Assembly: GCF_900110485.1 (NCBI RefSeq)
Contig: NZ_FODY01000004.1
Span: forward strand, 124,001 to 188,000
DNA: 64,000 nucleotides
Reading direction: 5' to 3'
Source: Propionispora vibrioides
GTDB taxonomy: Bacteria > Bacillota > Negativicutes > Propionisporales > Propionisporaceae
Translations under genes and position numbers: made by a program
In this document: positions 8,271 through 16,853 of the stretch, in pieces
Position numbering within the stretch: position 1 is the stretch's first letter
How the letters are laid out: every line of letters begins with the position of its first letter
Notes under the pieces: generated by a model
What the model saw: only the letters and a program-made list of their open reading frames with translations
Told to the model about the DNA's origin: nothing
Databases searched by the model: none

Positions 8271-9839
8271 TTAACTTAGAAAATCCACCAGCGAAGGCGG
8301 CATAATCCGCCCACCTACCGCCAAAGCGGCGCGATATAAAGTTTGGCTGGTATTAAAGTCGGTAATAGCTTTGGCTATATCAATACTGCCGTTGCTGGCA
8401 ATATCTGTCTGGATAACCGAACTTTGATTCGCCATCATGCTGGCAGCCATTTCATACATCGACATCCGCGTTCCCAGGCCGGTCTGTGCTTTAAGCTGCA
8501 TATTGTGGTCGTCCAGCACATAGTTTGTCGCCACACCGGATAGCCATTTCACATCCGACTGGGTGTTCTGCGGCACCTGGAAGGAGTAAGTATTCCCAAC
8601 AGCGTTATCCGTATCGGCAGTAATATTCAGTTGAATCCCGTTGGTTAATCCAACGACTGCCGGATTTCCTGCCGTCAGCGATGGCACAGCCGTCCAGGTT
8701 GTGCCCTGATCTGTCGTAAACTCCGCACCCGTAATCTGGCCGGTGGCGTCTAACCCTGTGACACGGACACTATAATTTGTCGCTTCTGTTTTGGTATATG
8801 TACCCGTTACCGTAGCGGCTCCGCCGGCGCTATTGCTCTGCTGCACCGAGGTCGTCGCCTGGGGTACCCGGAAAGAATATACATCGCCGGTGCTGCCCAC
8901 AGTATGGGCCGTATTATCGCTGCTGGCCGCAATACTAAAGGTAACCCCCTGTCCCAGATCAATAACCGTCGGACCCGTGGCACTGCCGACGGCAAGGTTG
9001 GCCGCCGGCACACTTGTCCAGGTATTGCCTCCATCCATCGAAACAGAAGCTCCATCCACTACTCCACCGGTTACACTGTCAATACGCACATCATAACTTT
9101 GGTATCCGACCCCTGTATAGGTTCCGCCAACCTTCCCAATTCCACCGTTCGAATTACTCTGGCTTATGGTAGACGTTTTAGTAAGTTCATTTTTGATATC
9201 AAGCAAATGATTCAGCACCGACAACGTGGAACGACCAAAAGTGGTTTCCGCCGGACCGAATGCATCCACTCCCGTTAGATTTACGCTGTCCTGTGTAGGA
9301 TCGGCGGCACCATTCTTAATCGGCATGGATAATTTGGTATCATCTCCGTTATAAATAACCACTTCTTTGGTTAATCCTGATTGGGGATCTTGGATAGTCG
9401 TCCGTACAAAGGGTTGCGTCGTGTCGTTTTCTCCACCAAAGACATAGCGGTCACCTAACTGCGTATTGCCTATCTGGACCACCTGGTTGATCAGTTCATC
9501 AATCTGATGACCAATGGTATTCAGCGCATCCTGCGGCTTGGTATCATCGGCACTGACCACCAGTTCGTTGATTTTAATCATCACCGAACTTAAGTCGGAC
9601 ATAGCACCGTCCGTCGTATTCATCCAGGATTGGGCATCCTGGAGATTTTGCGTATATTGTGTGTTAATACCCAAATTAGTCTGATACCGAAGGTCACGTG
9701 AAGCTTTTACCGGATCGTCGGACGGACGGTGAATAGCTCTGCCGTCGGTCAATTGCTCTTGCAGCTTATTTTGCTGCTCCAGTGATGTATTGAGACTGTT
9801 CAGGAAATTATAGCTCATCATATTGGTAGCTATCCGCAA
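8271..9839 (-). CDS. flgL: Hook-filament junction protein FlgL (HAP3), enlarged
   Basis: 522 residues, against roughly 300 for typical FlgL. The N-terminal block MMSYNFLNSLNTSLEQQNKL and the GRAIHRPSDDPVKASRDLR motif, together with the C-terminal DFNTSQTLYRAAL block, are standard flagellin-like ends. The extra length is two tandem copies of a roughly 100-residue beta-rich module (about 225-327 and 328-424), each with a QSN-x-GG opening, a D-x-G-x-TW core and a YSF-x-VPQ end. Start is TTG 9839 with AGGAGT suitably spaced before it. FlgL joins the hook-associated FlgK ring to the filament. Confidence 0.95.
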   Translation of the reverse strand: MRIATNMMSYNFLNSLNTSLEQQNKLQEQLTDGRAIHRPSDDPVKASRDLRYQTNLGINTQYTQNLQDAQSWMNTTDGAMSDLSSVMIKINELVVSADDTKPQDALNTIGHQIDELINQVVQIGNTQLGDRYVFGGENDTTQPFVRTTIQDPQSGLTKEVVIYNGDDTKLSMPIKNGAADPTQDSVNLTGVDAFGPAETTFGRSTLSVLNHLLDIKNELTKTSTISQSNSNGGIGKVGGTYTGVGYQSYDVRIDSVTGGVVDGASVSMDGGNTWTSVPAANLAVGSATGPTVIDLGQGVTFSIAASSDNTAHTVGSTGDVYSFRVPQATTSVQQSNSAGGAATVTGTYTKTEATNYSVRVTGLDATGQITGAEFTTDQGTTWTAVPSLTAGNPAVVGLTNGIQLNITADTDNAVGNTYSFQVPQNTQSDVKWLSGVATNYVLDDHNMQLKAQTGLGTRMSMYEMAASMMANQSSVIQTDIASNGSIDIAKAITDFNTSQTLYRAALAVGGRIMPPSLVDFLS

Positions 9840-9854
9840 AGTACTTCACACTCC

Positions 9855-11642
9855 TTATCTGCCGACTGTGCCGGTACCATTGATTAATTTATCAAGCATT
9901 TCGTCCATAGCGGTCAATACCCTAGCCGCCGAACTGTAGCCTTTTTGGAACCGGATCATGTTAGTCAGTTCCTCATCGGTACTTACGCCCGAAACTGAAG
10001 CCCGCCAATTGGTCGTCTGATTTACCAGTGTCTGCTGATTGGCGGTCAGCCGCTGTGCGTTTTGGCTTTGAACTCCCAGTGCGGTAACAACGGTGGAATA
10101 ATAACCATCCAGCGACTTATTTCCCAGTAGCGCACTGGTATCGTTTTTTAAGCGCTTACTCAGGTTGACTGCATTATCGCCACTGGCCACATTACCCTTT
10201 GATAACGTAAAATTGTACTGGTCGCCGGTTTGGTTGGAAGCCGATGCCGCCACGTCCAAATCCACGGTAATACCATTAATTGTCATAGTATAAGGACCGG
10301 CGCCCGCTATATCAGTTGCCGTACCCCAGGTTTTTCCACCATCGGTCGAAGTAGAATAGGAAATTTTCGTCACAACCCCGGCAGCGACGGTAAGATTTAC
10401 CTTTACCGACGTAGCCGTATCGCCATTGGTATAGTTACCGGTCGCCGAAGTAATACTCGCTGCCCCGCCGCTGGTATTGCTTTGCGTCACCGCAATCGCG
10501 TTGGCAGATGTTTTGGCAGCAATTTTCGCCAAACCGTCTGTCGTAAACAAAGCCTGATTCACCGCGAGCCTGTCAATCCAGTCGGCTTTAGTATAAGACG
10601 CCGTAGCCGTTGCGTCACTATAATCGGTCGACGCATCGCCAAAGAAATTATTCCCGGTGCTGTTATCCGTACCATAGCCTGCTTTATGTACCTCATTAAA
10701 CTCAGTCAACAAAAACTGACTCATGGTGCTTAGATTGTTAAGATAGCTTTTTATGCCGGTCGAAGCATTATCCCTCATATCAATCATGCTGCTCAATTCG
10801 CCATTGGTAAATTTAATCACCTGTCCGGTTTGCGCATCAGCAACATTGACAAGGTTATAGCCGTAATCAGCGTCCTTGGAAGACACCGTCTTCAATTCAG
10901 TGTAGTCGGTAGCGCTAACCAAGGTCGTACTGGCGCTCTGGATAATATAGCGGCCCGAACTGTCCTCGGTGACCCGGACATCCACCATCCCCGACAGGTC
11001 GTCCACCAAAGCGTCCCGCCGGTCCCGCAAATCATTGGCATTGTCGGTGCCGCCCGCCTCGACGGCAAAAATCTGTTTGTTAAGACTGCTGATTTCCGAC
11101 GTCAATTGGTTGATGCTTTTGACTTTTGTCGTAATCGTTTCGTTAATATCGCTCACCATATCAGTCAGCTGATCGGCTGCCGTTTGAATGGCATTAGCCA
11201 AAGTCACGCCCTGCTCCCGCACGGCCATTCTCGTTCCATCGTCGGAAGCGCTGGTCGCCAGTGTCTGCCAGGAATCCCAGAAATCATTCAATACCGACTG
11301 TACGCCGGTATCGGATGTATCGTTCAGAACGGTTTCCACCTTACTTAGCGAGTCCTGCTTCGACTTGCCGGCATTCAAGGTGGAAATGCCCTCCCACATT
11401 TGCTTGTCAATTAAAAAATCACGGATCCGGGTAATAGACTGCACATTTACTCCACTGCCCTTTTGCATGGTTCCATTGTTGGAATAAAGGGTATCCGGAG
11501 TTGTCGTGACCAGATTCACCGTCTGCCGTGAATAGCCGGTTGTATTGGCATTGGAAACGTTATGACCTACCGTATCCAAGCCGGCCTGCTGAGCCGCCAG
11601 ACCGCGTATAACAGTATTCAAGCCACCAAAAGTAGAATTCAT
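9855..11642 (-). CDS. flgK: Hook-filament junction protein FlgK (HAP1)
   Basis: About 595 residues. ATG 11642 is chosen because AGGTGG precedes it and the HAP1 sequence begins there (STFGGLNTVIRGLAAQQAGL, then NVSNANTTGYSRQTV). The C-terminus has the D0/D1 block GVSTDEELTNMIRFQKGYSS and TAMDEMLDKLIN. One copy of the module shared with FlgL and flagellin lies at about 384-481, with an STDGGKTWG core. FlgK forms the first junction ring on the hook. It is 12 bases downstream of flgN, the gene for its export chaperone. Confidence 0.97.
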   Translation of the reverse strand: MNSTFGGLNTVIRGLAAQQAGLDTVGHNVSNANTTGYSRQTVNLVTTTPDTLYSNNGTMQKGSGVNVQSITRIRDFLIDKQMWEGISTLNAGKSKQDSLSKVETVLNDTSDTGVQSVLNDFWDSWQTLATSASDDGTRMAVREQGVTLANAIQTAADQLTDMVSDINETITTKVKSINQLTSEISSLNKQIFAVEAGGTDNANDLRDRRDALVDDLSGMVDVRVTEDSSGRYIIQSASTTLVSATDYTELKTVSSKDADYGYNLVNVADAQTGQVIKFTNGELSSMIDMRDNASTGIKSYLNNLSTMSQFLLTEFNEVHKAGYGTDNSTGNNFFGDASTDYSDATATASYTKADWIDRLAVNQALFTTDGLAKIAAKTSANAIAVTQSNTSGGAASITSATGNYTNGDTATSVKVNLTVAAGVVTKISYSTSTDGGKTWGTATDIAGAGPYTMTINGITVDLDVAASASNQTGDQYNFTLSKGNVASGDNAVNLSKRLKNDTSALLGNKSLDGYYSTVVTALGVQSQNAQRLTANQQTLVNQTTNWRASVSGVSTDEELTNMIRFQKGYSSAARVLTAMDEMLDKLINGTGTVGR

Positions 11643-11655
11643 GAAATAACCACCT

Positions 11656-12153
11656 CTATGCTTTCTGATCAACCAGCATCCGGGATTGAACGCTTTTCCC
11701 GGCCTGGCCCTGCGCCGCATAGACGGGACCGGTGCTGTGTTGTGTCAAAATATTTATGTTATAATCCACATAGGCCATGGCCCGCTGAATCAGCTTGGTA
11801 TTAAGCTCATTCGTCGCTTTAATTTCCTGCAGCGTAACCCTCAACTCATCGCCCAGATGGGATAACTGTTCCGCTATATCGCTACCGGCCAATTCCTTGA
11901 TTTCGGTTAGCGTCAGCTTATCCGTCTGCAGTCCGCTTTTAGCAAGAATATCCTGCGTAATGCCCTCTCTCGCCTTCTCCAGCTTGCCTGCTTGCAGAAT
12001 GAGCTGCTCCTCTTCCTTGGTAATTACCTCCAGATCATTGACTTTACCGGCCACCAAAGCGTCCTTTTTCCGTCTGCCTAGTGCCAGAATGTTGGTATAT
12101 ACCTGCAGCATATCGGTCAGAAGCACCGTTAATTTATTACACAACTCTTCCAC
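11656..12153 (-). CDS. flgN: FlgN-type export chaperone for FlgK/FlgL
   Basis: A 165-residue, almost entirely helical protein with the FlgN family pattern of a long N-terminal coiled coil (LGRRKKDALVAGKVNDLEVI, then the EEEQLILQAGKLEK stretch). Start is GTG 12153 with GGGAGAGA before it. It keeps FlgK and FlgL soluble in the cytoplasm until export. Position flgM-flgN-flgK-flgL is the usual order in Firmicutes (YvyG in Bacillus). Confidence 0.93.
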   Translation of the reverse strand: MEELCNKLTVLLTDMLQVYTNILALGRRKKDALVAGKVNDLEVITKEEEQLILQAGKLEKAREGITQDILAKSGLQTDKLTLTEIKELAGSDIAEQLSHLGDELRVTLQEIKATNELNTKLIQRAMAYVDYNINILTQHSTGPVYAAQGQAGKSVQSRMLVDQKA

Positions 12154-12183
12154 CGCTATTCTCTCCCTAACAATATTTATTGG

Positions 12184-12462
12184 CTAAAAGCCCAGCATCT
12201 TTTCGGCAACCGCCCTGGCATCCACTTCATAAGTGCCGGATTGAATCCGCTCGGACAGAGCATTCACCTTGTCCTGCCTTACGCCGGACATACTTTGCAG
12301 ACTAGACAGATACTGTCCAAACTCCTGCGCATTAGCGGAAAGAATGACTTCATCCTGCGATTTAGTCGCCTCCGACTTTTCTTGTTTAACTCCCTGATTC
12401 AGTTTGTTTTGTTCTCCATATACTTTTACGATACTTTGTACCTGTTTCCCTGAAATAATCAC
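12184..12462 (-). CDS. flgM: Anti-sigma-28 factor FlgM
   Basis: About 92 residues from GTG 12462, which is preceded by GAGGTG at correct spacing; the in-frame extension to 12495 lacks a ribosome site. It starts MIISGKQVQSIVKVYG, the conserved FlgM opening, and ends with the sigma-binding helices (LSERIQSGTYEVDARAVAEK). FlgM holds the flagellar sigma factor inactive until it is exported. The upstream 90 bases hold a CCTTGC/GCAAGG inverted repeat (12491-12524) around a GATAAT -10-like box, so flgM may head its own transcript after the terminator at 12551-12579. Confidence 0.93.
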   Translation of the reverse strand: MIISGKQVQSIVKVYGEQNKLNQGVKQEKSEATKSQDEVILSANAQEFGQYLSSLQSMSGVRQDKVNALSERIQSGTYEVDARAVAEKMLGF

Positions 12463-12550
12463 GCTAACGCACCTCGCACTCCCAATGCCTTGCATTATCT
12501 AAATACTGTAAGTAACGCAAGGTACCAGATTTTCCTCTACATAAGTATCG

Positions 12551-12579
12551 AAAAAAAAAGCAAGGATATTAATCCCTGC
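12551..12579 (-). terminator. Rho-independent terminator after the yvyF-like gene
   Basis: On the minus strand an 8-bp stem (12572-12579 with 12560-12567, one G-U pair, loop TAAT) is followed by nine T. It would separate the yvyF-like transcript from flgM or act as an attenuator between them. Confidence 0.8.
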
Positions 12580-12664
12580 CTAAAATCGTTTATCTGTCAT
12601 TTCCATCCGTTTTAAAAGATTATATCTCATTTTCTCCATGTATCACCTGAATACGGTTTTCCTT

Positions 12665-13063
12665 TTATTTTTTTTCAAGATTGCTGTACATCCGCCCGGC
12701 TTTTTTAAATTCCAGCGATTTCTGCGCTTCCTTTTCCGCTGACTGCTTCATCTGGTTGATGATATTTTTACTACAGGCCGCGCACACCCGTCCCTCCACA
12801 ATCGGAGCACCACAAGCCTCGCAAGCATAACTAATTTCAAAATCGCCCATAAACCGGCCTTTGCGCATCATGTGCAGGATAGTTCTTTCCTTTACGCCCG
12901 TGGCCTCATGAATTTCTTCGATCGAGGCGGCATTGCCGGATTCCCGCAAAAAATCAACGATTTTTATTTCGTCCCGCTCTTCCTGCTCCACGCAAGCCGG
13001 ACACATTCCGGCAGGACTATCCACAAATATTTTTCCGCATTCCGGACAATTTTTCAAGCCCAT
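12665..13063 (-). CDS. YvyF-like flagellar operon protein (TIGR03826 type), zinc ribbons plus HTH
   Basis: 132 residues from ATG 13063, which has AAGGGG before it; a longer in-frame extension runs into the palindromic element at 13096 and is not used. The N-terminal zinc ribbon is CPECGK...CPAC, the middle is a short winged-helix-like segment (IEEIHEATGVKERTILHMMR), and the second zinc ribbon is CEACG...CAAC, with a basic C-terminal tail. In Bacillus the equivalent YvyF precedes flgM and affects flagellar gene expression. DNA or RNA binding is plausible but unproven. Confidence 0.9.
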   Translation of the reverse strand: MGLKNCPECGKIFVDSPAGMCPACVEQEERDEIKIVDFLRESGNAASIEEIHEATGVKERTILHMMRKGRFMGDFEISYACEACGAPIVEGRVCAACSKNIINQMKQSAEKEAQKSLEFKKAGRMYSNLEKK

Positions 13064-13095
13064 ACTACCGACCCCTTCCCCGTTCTGGCAATTGC

Positions 13096-13259
13096 TAGAG
13101 CGTGTTTTCAAACTAACGGATAATCCATGTCGAGTGATTTTTACGCCAGACAAGTTGAATTTTTTTGAAATAGTGGCCCCTATTTCAAAAAAATTTAACG
13201 AAGTATGGCGCAAAAAGCGCCGTCAGGGAGCGTTTCGGATAGTTTGAAAACACGCTCTA
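13096..13259. repeat. Palindromic non-coding element, copy 1
   Basis: A 164-bp element bounded by a perfect 20-bp inverted repeat (13096-13115 with 13240-13259). Inside is a second perfect 16-bp inverted repeat (13158-13173 with 13180-13195, loop of 7), flanked by further complementary segments, so the whole can fold as one long hairpin. The core GATTTTTACG...AACGAAGT...GCAAAAAG recurs in the element at 22442-22604. It fills most of the 352-base divergent gap between the yvyF-like gene and the HD-GYP gene; the rest (13260-13415) holds a TTGACA at about 13309 but no clear complete promoter. It encodes no protein; mobility by a transposase in trans is possible. Confidence 0.8.
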
Positions 13260-13415
13260 ATCTGTATTCTTATTATAATGGTTTTTCCCTGCTTGTACCA
13301 GCCTGTTTTGACAGCGTCTGCACAATTCGTCAGTTTTTTTTTCAAACAAGCAGGATTATATCACTTTTTGGCTAAATTACATTATATTTGACTTTATGAG
13401 GAAAGGCAGTTTGTC

Positions 13416-14015
13416 GTGTATATGCTTACCTTAATGCACCCTCCTGAAATCTACGCGAATACAGAGACTTTGGGCGCCATGATGACCAATCTCATGCATC
13501 TGATCGAACTGAAAAGCACCAACTTATATTTGCATAGCCACCAGGTGGCCAACTATGCGGTAAGCGTTGCCGCAAAAATGCGCCTGCCCCGGGAAGAAAT
13601 TGAGCGGATCCGTTGCGCGGCTATGCTGCACGACCTGGGACAGATCACTGTGCCCAGTGCCATTCTGGCTAAAATGCCCTATCTCTCGACGCGGGAACTG
13701 AGCGTTTACAAAAACCACTGCAACGCGGGCAGCAACATGTTGGAAAACATCGCCTGCTGTCAGGAGCTCATCCCCTATATCCGTTATCATCATGAGCGTT
13801 GGGACGGCAAAGGCTACCCTAAACGGCTGAAAGGGGTTAACATTCCCCTGGGCGCCCGGATTATTGCTGTAGCCGACCATTACGACCGGTTCATCAATCC
13901 CTGTACGCAAAACTGGGCTAAGACCAAGGAAGAGGCTGTCCGGGAACTGTTGAGCCTGTCCGGCATGGCCCTTGATCCGGAAGTGGTCAGAGCCTTTATC
14001 GACGCCTTGGGCTAG
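13416..14015 (+). CDS. Stand-alone HD-GYP domain protein
   Basis: 199 residues, start GTG 13416 behind GAGGAAAGG. The whole protein is one HD-GYP domain with no receiver or membrane part: the LHSHQVANYAV first helix, MLHDLGQITVP (the HD pair), the H at NHCNAG, HHERWDGKGYP (the HH and GYP motifs) and GARIIAVADHYDRF. HD-GYP proteins hydrolyse cyclic-di-GMP to pGpG/GMP, lowering the signal and favouring motility. The usual lysine after HDIG is glutamine here (HDLGQ), so activity may be altered. Its stop overlaps the comF stop on the other strand in a shared CTAG. Confidence 0.9.
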   Translation: MYMLTLMHPPEIYANTETLGAMMTNLMHLIELKSTNLYLHSHQVANYAVSVAAKMRLPREEIERIRCAAMLHDLGQITVPSAILAKMPYLSTRELSVYKNHCNAGSNMLENIACCQELIPYIRYHHERWDGKGYPKRLKGVNIPLGARIIAVADHYDRFINPCTQNWAKTKEEAVRELLSLSGMALDPEVVRAFIDALG

Positions 14016-14674
14016 CCACCGGCCAGAGCCAAACCGCTCACCCGAACTGCGCCGGCTTGTTTTAGCGCTTGGGCGCAGGCATCCATCGTAGCGCCGCTGG
14101 TAAAAATATCGTCGACCAATAAAATATGCCGGTCTTTGACCTCCTGAGGGCGCGTTGCGGAAAACGCGCCTTTTACATTGCGCCGCCGCTCACCCAGACT
14201 CAGTTCCCACTGGGGCTGCGTATCACGCCGCCGCACCAGCAAATCCGGCCGCCAGCCTCCGGGAAAGGCCTCCCGGCACCAGGGTCCGAAAATCCGCTCC
14301 GTTTGGTTATAGCCCCGTTCTTTAAGCCGGCCGGCGGCAAGCGGCACCGGAATCACCCATTCATAAGCCGGCAGCGTTTTTCCGGCCAGAGCCTTGTTCA
14401 ACAGCCAGATGAGTGCCGCCACCTGCCGCTCGTCCCGGCGGAATTTCATATCGTGCAAAAGCCGCTTAAGGCCATAGGCATATTCGTATAAAATCAGACA
14501 TTCATCGAGCGCCCGCAGGCGTCGTACCTGCATAGCCGCCTCCAGCGGCGGCCGGCTGATGACATGGAGACAGCGGGCGCACCAGGCGCCCTGTTCGGCT
14601 ACAGGGCTGCGACAGGCCGGACACTTCGGCGGATAGACAAGATCCAGCCAGGCAATCCACAGCTTTTTCAGCAC
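14012..14674 (-). CDS. comF: ComF (ComFC) family phosphoribosyltransferase-like protein
   Basis: 220 residues. The N-terminal zinc finger is CPACRSPVAEQGAWCARC. The C-terminal type I phosphoribosyltransferase fold has VIPVPLAAGRLKERGYNQ and the PRPP loop LLVDDIFTSGATMDAC. ComFC works in DNA uptake and single-strand handling during transformation; its exact reaction is not settled. GTG 14674 overlaps the recD2 stop, so translation is coupled to recD2. No ComFA helicase gene accompanies it here. Confidence 0.93.
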   Translation of the reverse strand: MLKKLWIAWLDLVYPPKCPACRSPVAEQGAWCARCLHVISRPPLEAAMQVRRLRALDECLILYEYAYGLKRLLHDMKFRRDERQVAALIWLLNKALAGKTLPAYEWVIPVPLAAGRLKERGYNQTERIFGPWCREAFPGGWRPDLLVRRRDTQPQWELSLGERRRNVKGAFSATRPQEVKDRHILLVDDIFTSGATMDACAQALKQAGAVRVSGLALAGG

Positions 14675-16827
14675 AGGGTCTCACCCCGCAGGCGTTCGGC
14701 CAGCAGCGAGTAACGTTTCTTAGTCCGGTCATTGGCCAGCGCGGTATGAAGCGCCGCCTTGGTCCCCAACAGTACCACCCGCTCTTTGGCCCGGGTCACC
14801 GCCGTATACAAGAGGTTGCGCTGCAGCATGATATGATGACCCGGCACCAACGGCATTACCACTACCGGATATTCGCTGCCTTGACTTTTATGCACACTCA
14901 TCGCATAGGACAGCTTAAGCTCGTCCACCTCGCCGTGCTCATACACCACCTCATGTTCCGGGTAGCGCACCCGTACCCGGCCCTCCTCCACTGCCGCCAC
15001 ATAGCCGATGTCGCCGTTAAACACACCCTTGATATAGTTATTGCGGGTTTGCATCACCTTGTCACCTTCCCGGATGGATTGATGCAAACCGTTGATTTCT
15101 TCTTTTCCCTCCTGCCGGGGATTCAGCGCCTGCTGCAACAGCTTGTTTAAATTTTCCACGCCGCAGTCCAGGCGGTGCATAGGTGCCAGAACCTGCACCT
15201 CCTGCAGCGCATCGTAGCCTTCTTCCGGCAATTGTCGGCAGCATAGATCAACTATTTTTTGCGCCGTCAACTCACTTGATGCCATTTCAATAAACTGAAA
15301 CTCCAGGCTGCTCGTCACATCCGGCGGCTGTCCCTTGTTAATCCGGTGAGCGTTTAACACAATCATGCTTTCGCCAGCCTGCCGGAACACCTCGGTCAGC
15401 CGGACCACCGGCACACTGCCGGAACGCAGAATATCTTTCAACACCGAGCCGGGGCCTACCGCCGGCAGTTGGTCAACATCACCGACCAGAATAACCCGGC
15501 AGCCGTCAGGCACTGCTCTTAGGAAATACCCCATCAGCGCAATGTCCATCATCGATACCTCGTCAATAATGACCACATCGGCATCCAAAGGATTGTCCTC
15601 ATCGCGGGCAAACAGCGGTGCTCCCTCGGCACCACCGGTCGCCTCCAGCAGCCGGTGCACGGTGGAAGCCTCCCGTCCGGTCGTTTCCGCCAGCCGCTTG
15701 GCCGCCCTGCCGGTTGGCGCCCCCAGCAGGATTTTAAACCCGGCTTGCTCCAAAACAGCCAGAATCCCCTTGACCACCGTGGTTTTCCCCGTCCCCGGAC
15801 CGCCGGTCAGCGTCAGCACGCCGTGCTCCAGCGCCGCCTCGATAGCCTGCCGCTGGGCAGGGGCCAGTTGGATGGCGGCGGCCGACTCCCAGTCGGTAAC
15901 AATTTGACTGAAATCACTGTGAGGAGCCTGTTTGGCCTTGTCCTTTAGTTCCAGCAGACGCGCGGCAACCCGCTTTTCAGCATAGTACAAATACTGAGGA
16001 TAGATGAGCACCATGCCGTGAAAATCCTCGGTACACAGACGGCCTCCTTTAATCAGCGAAGCCAGATGGACGGCAATTTCAGCACTGTCCGCCAGCAACA
16101 GCTTGGCCGTTTCCTGCACCAGCAGTTCCTCCGGCACACAGCAGTGACCGGCCTGGGCCGTCTGTAGCAGGGCAAAGTCAATCCCCGCCGTCAACCGGTC
16201 GGTGTGATTTTTCTCCACCCCCAGCGACCGGGCGATCTGATCGGCGGTGCGGAAGCCAATGCCGTCCACTTCGGCCGCCAAACGATAAGGATTGTCCTGC
16301 AGCACTTCCACCGAGAAGGAACCGTACTGGGCATAAATCTTTGCCGCATAAGCACCGGTGACGCCATGGCTTTCCAGGAACAGCATCAGTTCCCGCATTT
16401 CAGACTGCTCGCCAAACGAAGCCCGGATCATCTCGGCCTTCTTGCTGCCAATGCCCTCGACTTCCACCAGCCGGTGCGGTGCAAACTCAATGACTTCCAG
16501 CACCTTCAAGCCAAAACTCTTGACCAGCCGGGCCGCCATAGCCGGACCAATGCCTTTGATGGCACCGGAAGCCAGAAAACGCTCCAGTCCCTTAACATCG
16601 GTCGGTGCAACCCGCTTGCAGGAACCTACCTTGAACTGCCGGCCAAACCGGGCGTGCTCCACCCACTCGCCGCTCAGTTCCAATTGTTCACCCACTAGCG
16701 GCGACGAAATAGCTCCCACCACGGCGACGGTCGTGCGGCCCTCCAGCGGCTTAAGCTTCAGTACGCTAAAGCTGCCGTCCTCGCTCTGAAATGTTATGGT
16801 TTCAACAATACCTTCGAGTTTTTCCAC
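14668..16827 (-). CDS. recD2: ATP-dependent helicase RecD2
   Basis: About 719 residues. GTG 16827 is chosen because AGGAG lies 7 bases before it and the family sequence begins there (LEGIVETITFQSEDGSFSVL); upstream in-frame ATGs at 16833 and 16863 have poor spacing. Domains: N-terminal OB-like region, tandem helix-hairpin-helix segments at about 80-200 (AIKGIGPAMAARLV and VDGIGFRTADQIA), then a superfamily 1B helicase core with Walker A TGGPGTGKTT, Walker B VVIIDEVSMMD, GDVDQLPAVGPG and a C-terminal SYAMSVHKSQGSEY UvrD-like motif. RecD2 is a 5'-3' helicase of RecBC-independent repair. Operon with comF. Confidence 0.96.
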   Translation of the reverse strand: MEKLEGIVETITFQSEDGSFSVLKLKPLEGRTTVAVVGAISSPLVGEQLELSGEWVEHARFGRQFKVGSCKRVAPTDVKGLERFLASGAIKGIGPAMAARLVKSFGLKVLEVIEFAPHRLVEVEGIGSKKAEMIRASFGEQSEMRELMLFLESHGVTGAYAAKIYAQYGSFSVEVLQDNPYRLAAEVDGIGFRTADQIARSLGVEKNHTDRLTAGIDFALLQTAQAGHCCVPEELLVQETAKLLLADSAEIAVHLASLIKGGRLCTEDFHGMVLIYPQYLYYAEKRVAARLLELKDKAKQAPHSDFSQIVTDWESAAAIQLAPAQRQAIEAALEHGVLTLTGGPGTGKTTVVKGILAVLEQAGFKILLGAPTGRAAKRLAETTGREASTVHRLLEATGGAEGAPLFARDEDNPLDADVVIIDEVSMMDIALMGYFLRAVPDGCRVILVGDVDQLPAVGPGSVLKDILRSGSVPVVRLTEVFRQAGESMIVLNAHRINKGQPPDVTSSLEFQFIEMASSELTAQKIVDLCCRQLPEEGYDALQEVQVLAPMHRLDCGVENLNKLLQQALNPRQEGKEEINGLHQSIREGDKVMQTRNNYIKGVFNGDIGYVAAVEEGRVRVRYPEHEVVYEHGEVDELKLSYAMSVHKSQGSEYPVVVMPLVPGHHIMLQRNLLYTAVTRAKERVVLLGTKAALHTALANDRTKKRYSLLAERLRGETLC

Positions 16828-16853
16828 ACCCATACTCCTATTGCATCTAAAGC

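Noticed and set aside
10230-11487. Several plus-strand frames opposite flgK
   Set aside because: They are antisense to a well supported FlgK and have no ribosome sites or domain features.
15365-15948. Plus-strand frames opposite recD2
   Set aside because: Antisense to the helicase core; low-complexity Ser/Pro/Arg composition.
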